6,102 bases of DNA from CAXDRM01 sp963991775 (lineage in GTDB: Bacteria > Pseudomonadota > Alphaproteobacteria > Rickettsiales > JABIRX01). Shown here piece after piece: positions 5,400 to 6,102 of the stretch (positions are counted from its first letter, which is position 1; the number at the start of each line of letters is the position of its first letter). The position numbers and the translations under genes were made by a program. The DNA lies in assembly GCA_963991775.1 (NCBI GenBank), contig CAXDRM010000083.1, positions 1-6,102 on the forward strand, written 5' to 3'. The notes under the pieces are model-generated. The model had not been told where the DNA came from. It was given only the letters and a program-made list of their open reading frames with translations, and ran no database searches.

Positions 5400-6029
5400 T
5401 TACCTTCCTATACCCGAGTCAGAAGCAGCATAAGGAGAACATACTGCTGCTCCAGCACCATAAATGCCTAAAGTTTGGAATAAACCTGGGGCAGAGTACT
5501 GTTCTGGATTCTCTATATTGCTAGCCATATAAGAAAAAACATTTCTAAATGCTTTTGAGGCTGCAACTACTCCGGCTAATGCAGAAAAAGTAAAATCAAC
5601 AGAATCTGAAAATCCACGCTCCACTAAACTTCCTCTAGTTAAAACATTAGCAGTTACTCCAATAGCAGCCCCAGCTAAAGCCGACAAATCTTTTGCCAGA
5701 TGAGCTTCAGTTAAACCATTTTGTTCATATGCTGTTTTTAAAGTTTGATAAAAAGAAGGTAACTGAGGAAAACTTAACATGTTATGCATAAATTTTTTGT
5801 TTAACTCATATAATTTGTGACAGCTATTTGTAATATTTTCAGGATTCTGTGCACCTTCAGATATTATCTCAAATAAACCTTCAAGATGTTCCTGCATATA
5901 TCCAGGTATGTTGTTCAGATGGCTTTGCATACCAGTCAACACTTCTTCTGGGGTCTGATTTCTCTGTGCAGCTTGTTGTTGTCCCGCTATAGAAGGGGTA
6001 TTTCTATTATCATCATTTTGTCCTGGCAT
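5400..6029 (-). CDS. Unrecognised 209-residue protein with disordered N-terminus and small-residue hydrophobic segments
   Basis: I do not recognise this protein. Residues 1-27 are rich in Gln, Asn, Pro and Asp (PGQNDDNRN, AGQQQAAQRNQ), probably disordered, with no signal peptide. Residues 28-110 look helical and polar. Three stretches of small hydrophobic residues follow: about 114-130 (DLSALAGAAIGVTANVL), 146-157 (FTFSALAGVVAA) and 186-198 (TLGIYGAGAAVCS). The Ala/Gly-rich segments could be weak membrane-inserting helices. Coding status is supported by an uninterrupted frame, a GAGGTG Shine-Dalgarno sequence (6034-6039) four bases before the ATG, and a near-consensus promoter upstream. It is transcribed alone, convergent with yraN. 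The composition would fit a lineage-specific, perhaps host-directed, protein of an intracellular bacterium, but that is speculation. Confidence 0.8.
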   Translation of the reverse strand: MPGQNDDNRNTPSIAGQQQAAQRNQTPEEVLTGMQSHLNNIPGYMQEHLEGLFEIISEGAQNPENITNSCHKLYELNKKFMHNMLSFPQLPSFYQTLKTAYEQNGLTEAHLAKDLSALAGAAIGVTANVLTRGSLVERGFSDSVDFTFSALAGVVAASKAFRNVFSYMASNIENPEQYSAPGLFQTLGIYGAGAAVCSPYAASDSGIGR

Positions 6030-6056
6030 TTTTCACCTCAATTATAAGTTTGCAAT

Positions 6057-6085
6057 ATTATATCAGATTTTTGGAATTATGTAAA
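6057..6085 (-). promoter_or_regulatory. Strong sigma-70 promoter for the 209-residue protein gene
   Basis: On the minus strand TTTACA (6085-6080) and TATAAT (6062-6057) are separated by exactly 17 bases, matching consensus at five and six of six positions. A TG one base before TATAAT also makes it an extended -10. Transcription should start near 6050, giving a leader of about 20 bases that contains the GAGGTG ribosome binding site (6039-6034). This is the best promoter in the window and implies good constitutive expression. Confidence 0.75.
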
Positions 6086-6102
6086 GCAGTACAAGTAAAA
6101 CT

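Overview
This is an AT-rich stretch of bacterial chromosome. The gene content (Pal and CpoB of the Tol-Pal system, UbiD, YraN) marks a Gram-negative, ubiquinone-using proteobacterium. The low GC, roomy repeat-filled gaps, a pal-cpoB pair with neither tolB before it nor tilS after it, and two proteins I cannot place suggest an alphaproteobacterium of the intracellular kind (Rickettsiales or Holosporales-like). That placement is inference from style, not from a marker gene.

Layout. Bases 1-426 hold no convincing gene but are full of repeats: an imperfect palindrome (54-120), two diverged copies of a 35-base sequence (143-177 and 292-326) with a third core between them, and a perfect 19-base inverted repeat (270-288 / 421-439) whose right arm covers the end and stop codon of cpoB, with small hairpins between the arms. 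Next comes the minus-strand pair pal (1095-1547) then cpoB (427-1095), whose stop and start share one base. A 92-base gap (1548-1639) separates pal from a plus-strand operon. That operon holds an unrecognised 537-residue protein with an HEXXH zinc-peptidase motif and a predicted membrane helix (1640-3253), joined by an ATGA overlap to ubiD (3250-4740). After a probable terminator comes a 106-base near end-to-end palindrome (4822-4927) that looks like a small palindromic or MITE-like element, then yraN (4989-5333). Last, convergent to yraN, is an unrecognised 209-residue protein (5400-6029, minus strand) driven by a near-consensus extended -10 promoter at the right edge.

How the genes work together. 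Pal and CpoB act in the periplasm, anchoring the outer membrane to peptidoglycan and coordinating envelope constriction with wall synthesis during division. UbiD decarboxylates the prenylated hydroxybenzoate intermediate of ubiquinone synthesis using prenyl-FMN. YraN is a small nuclease-fold protein of uncertain role. The most unusual items are the membrane-associated HEXXH protein translationally coupled to ubiD and the palindromic repeats placed in gaps and at the cpoB stop codon. No phage, CRISPR, rRNA or tRNA signal was seen.
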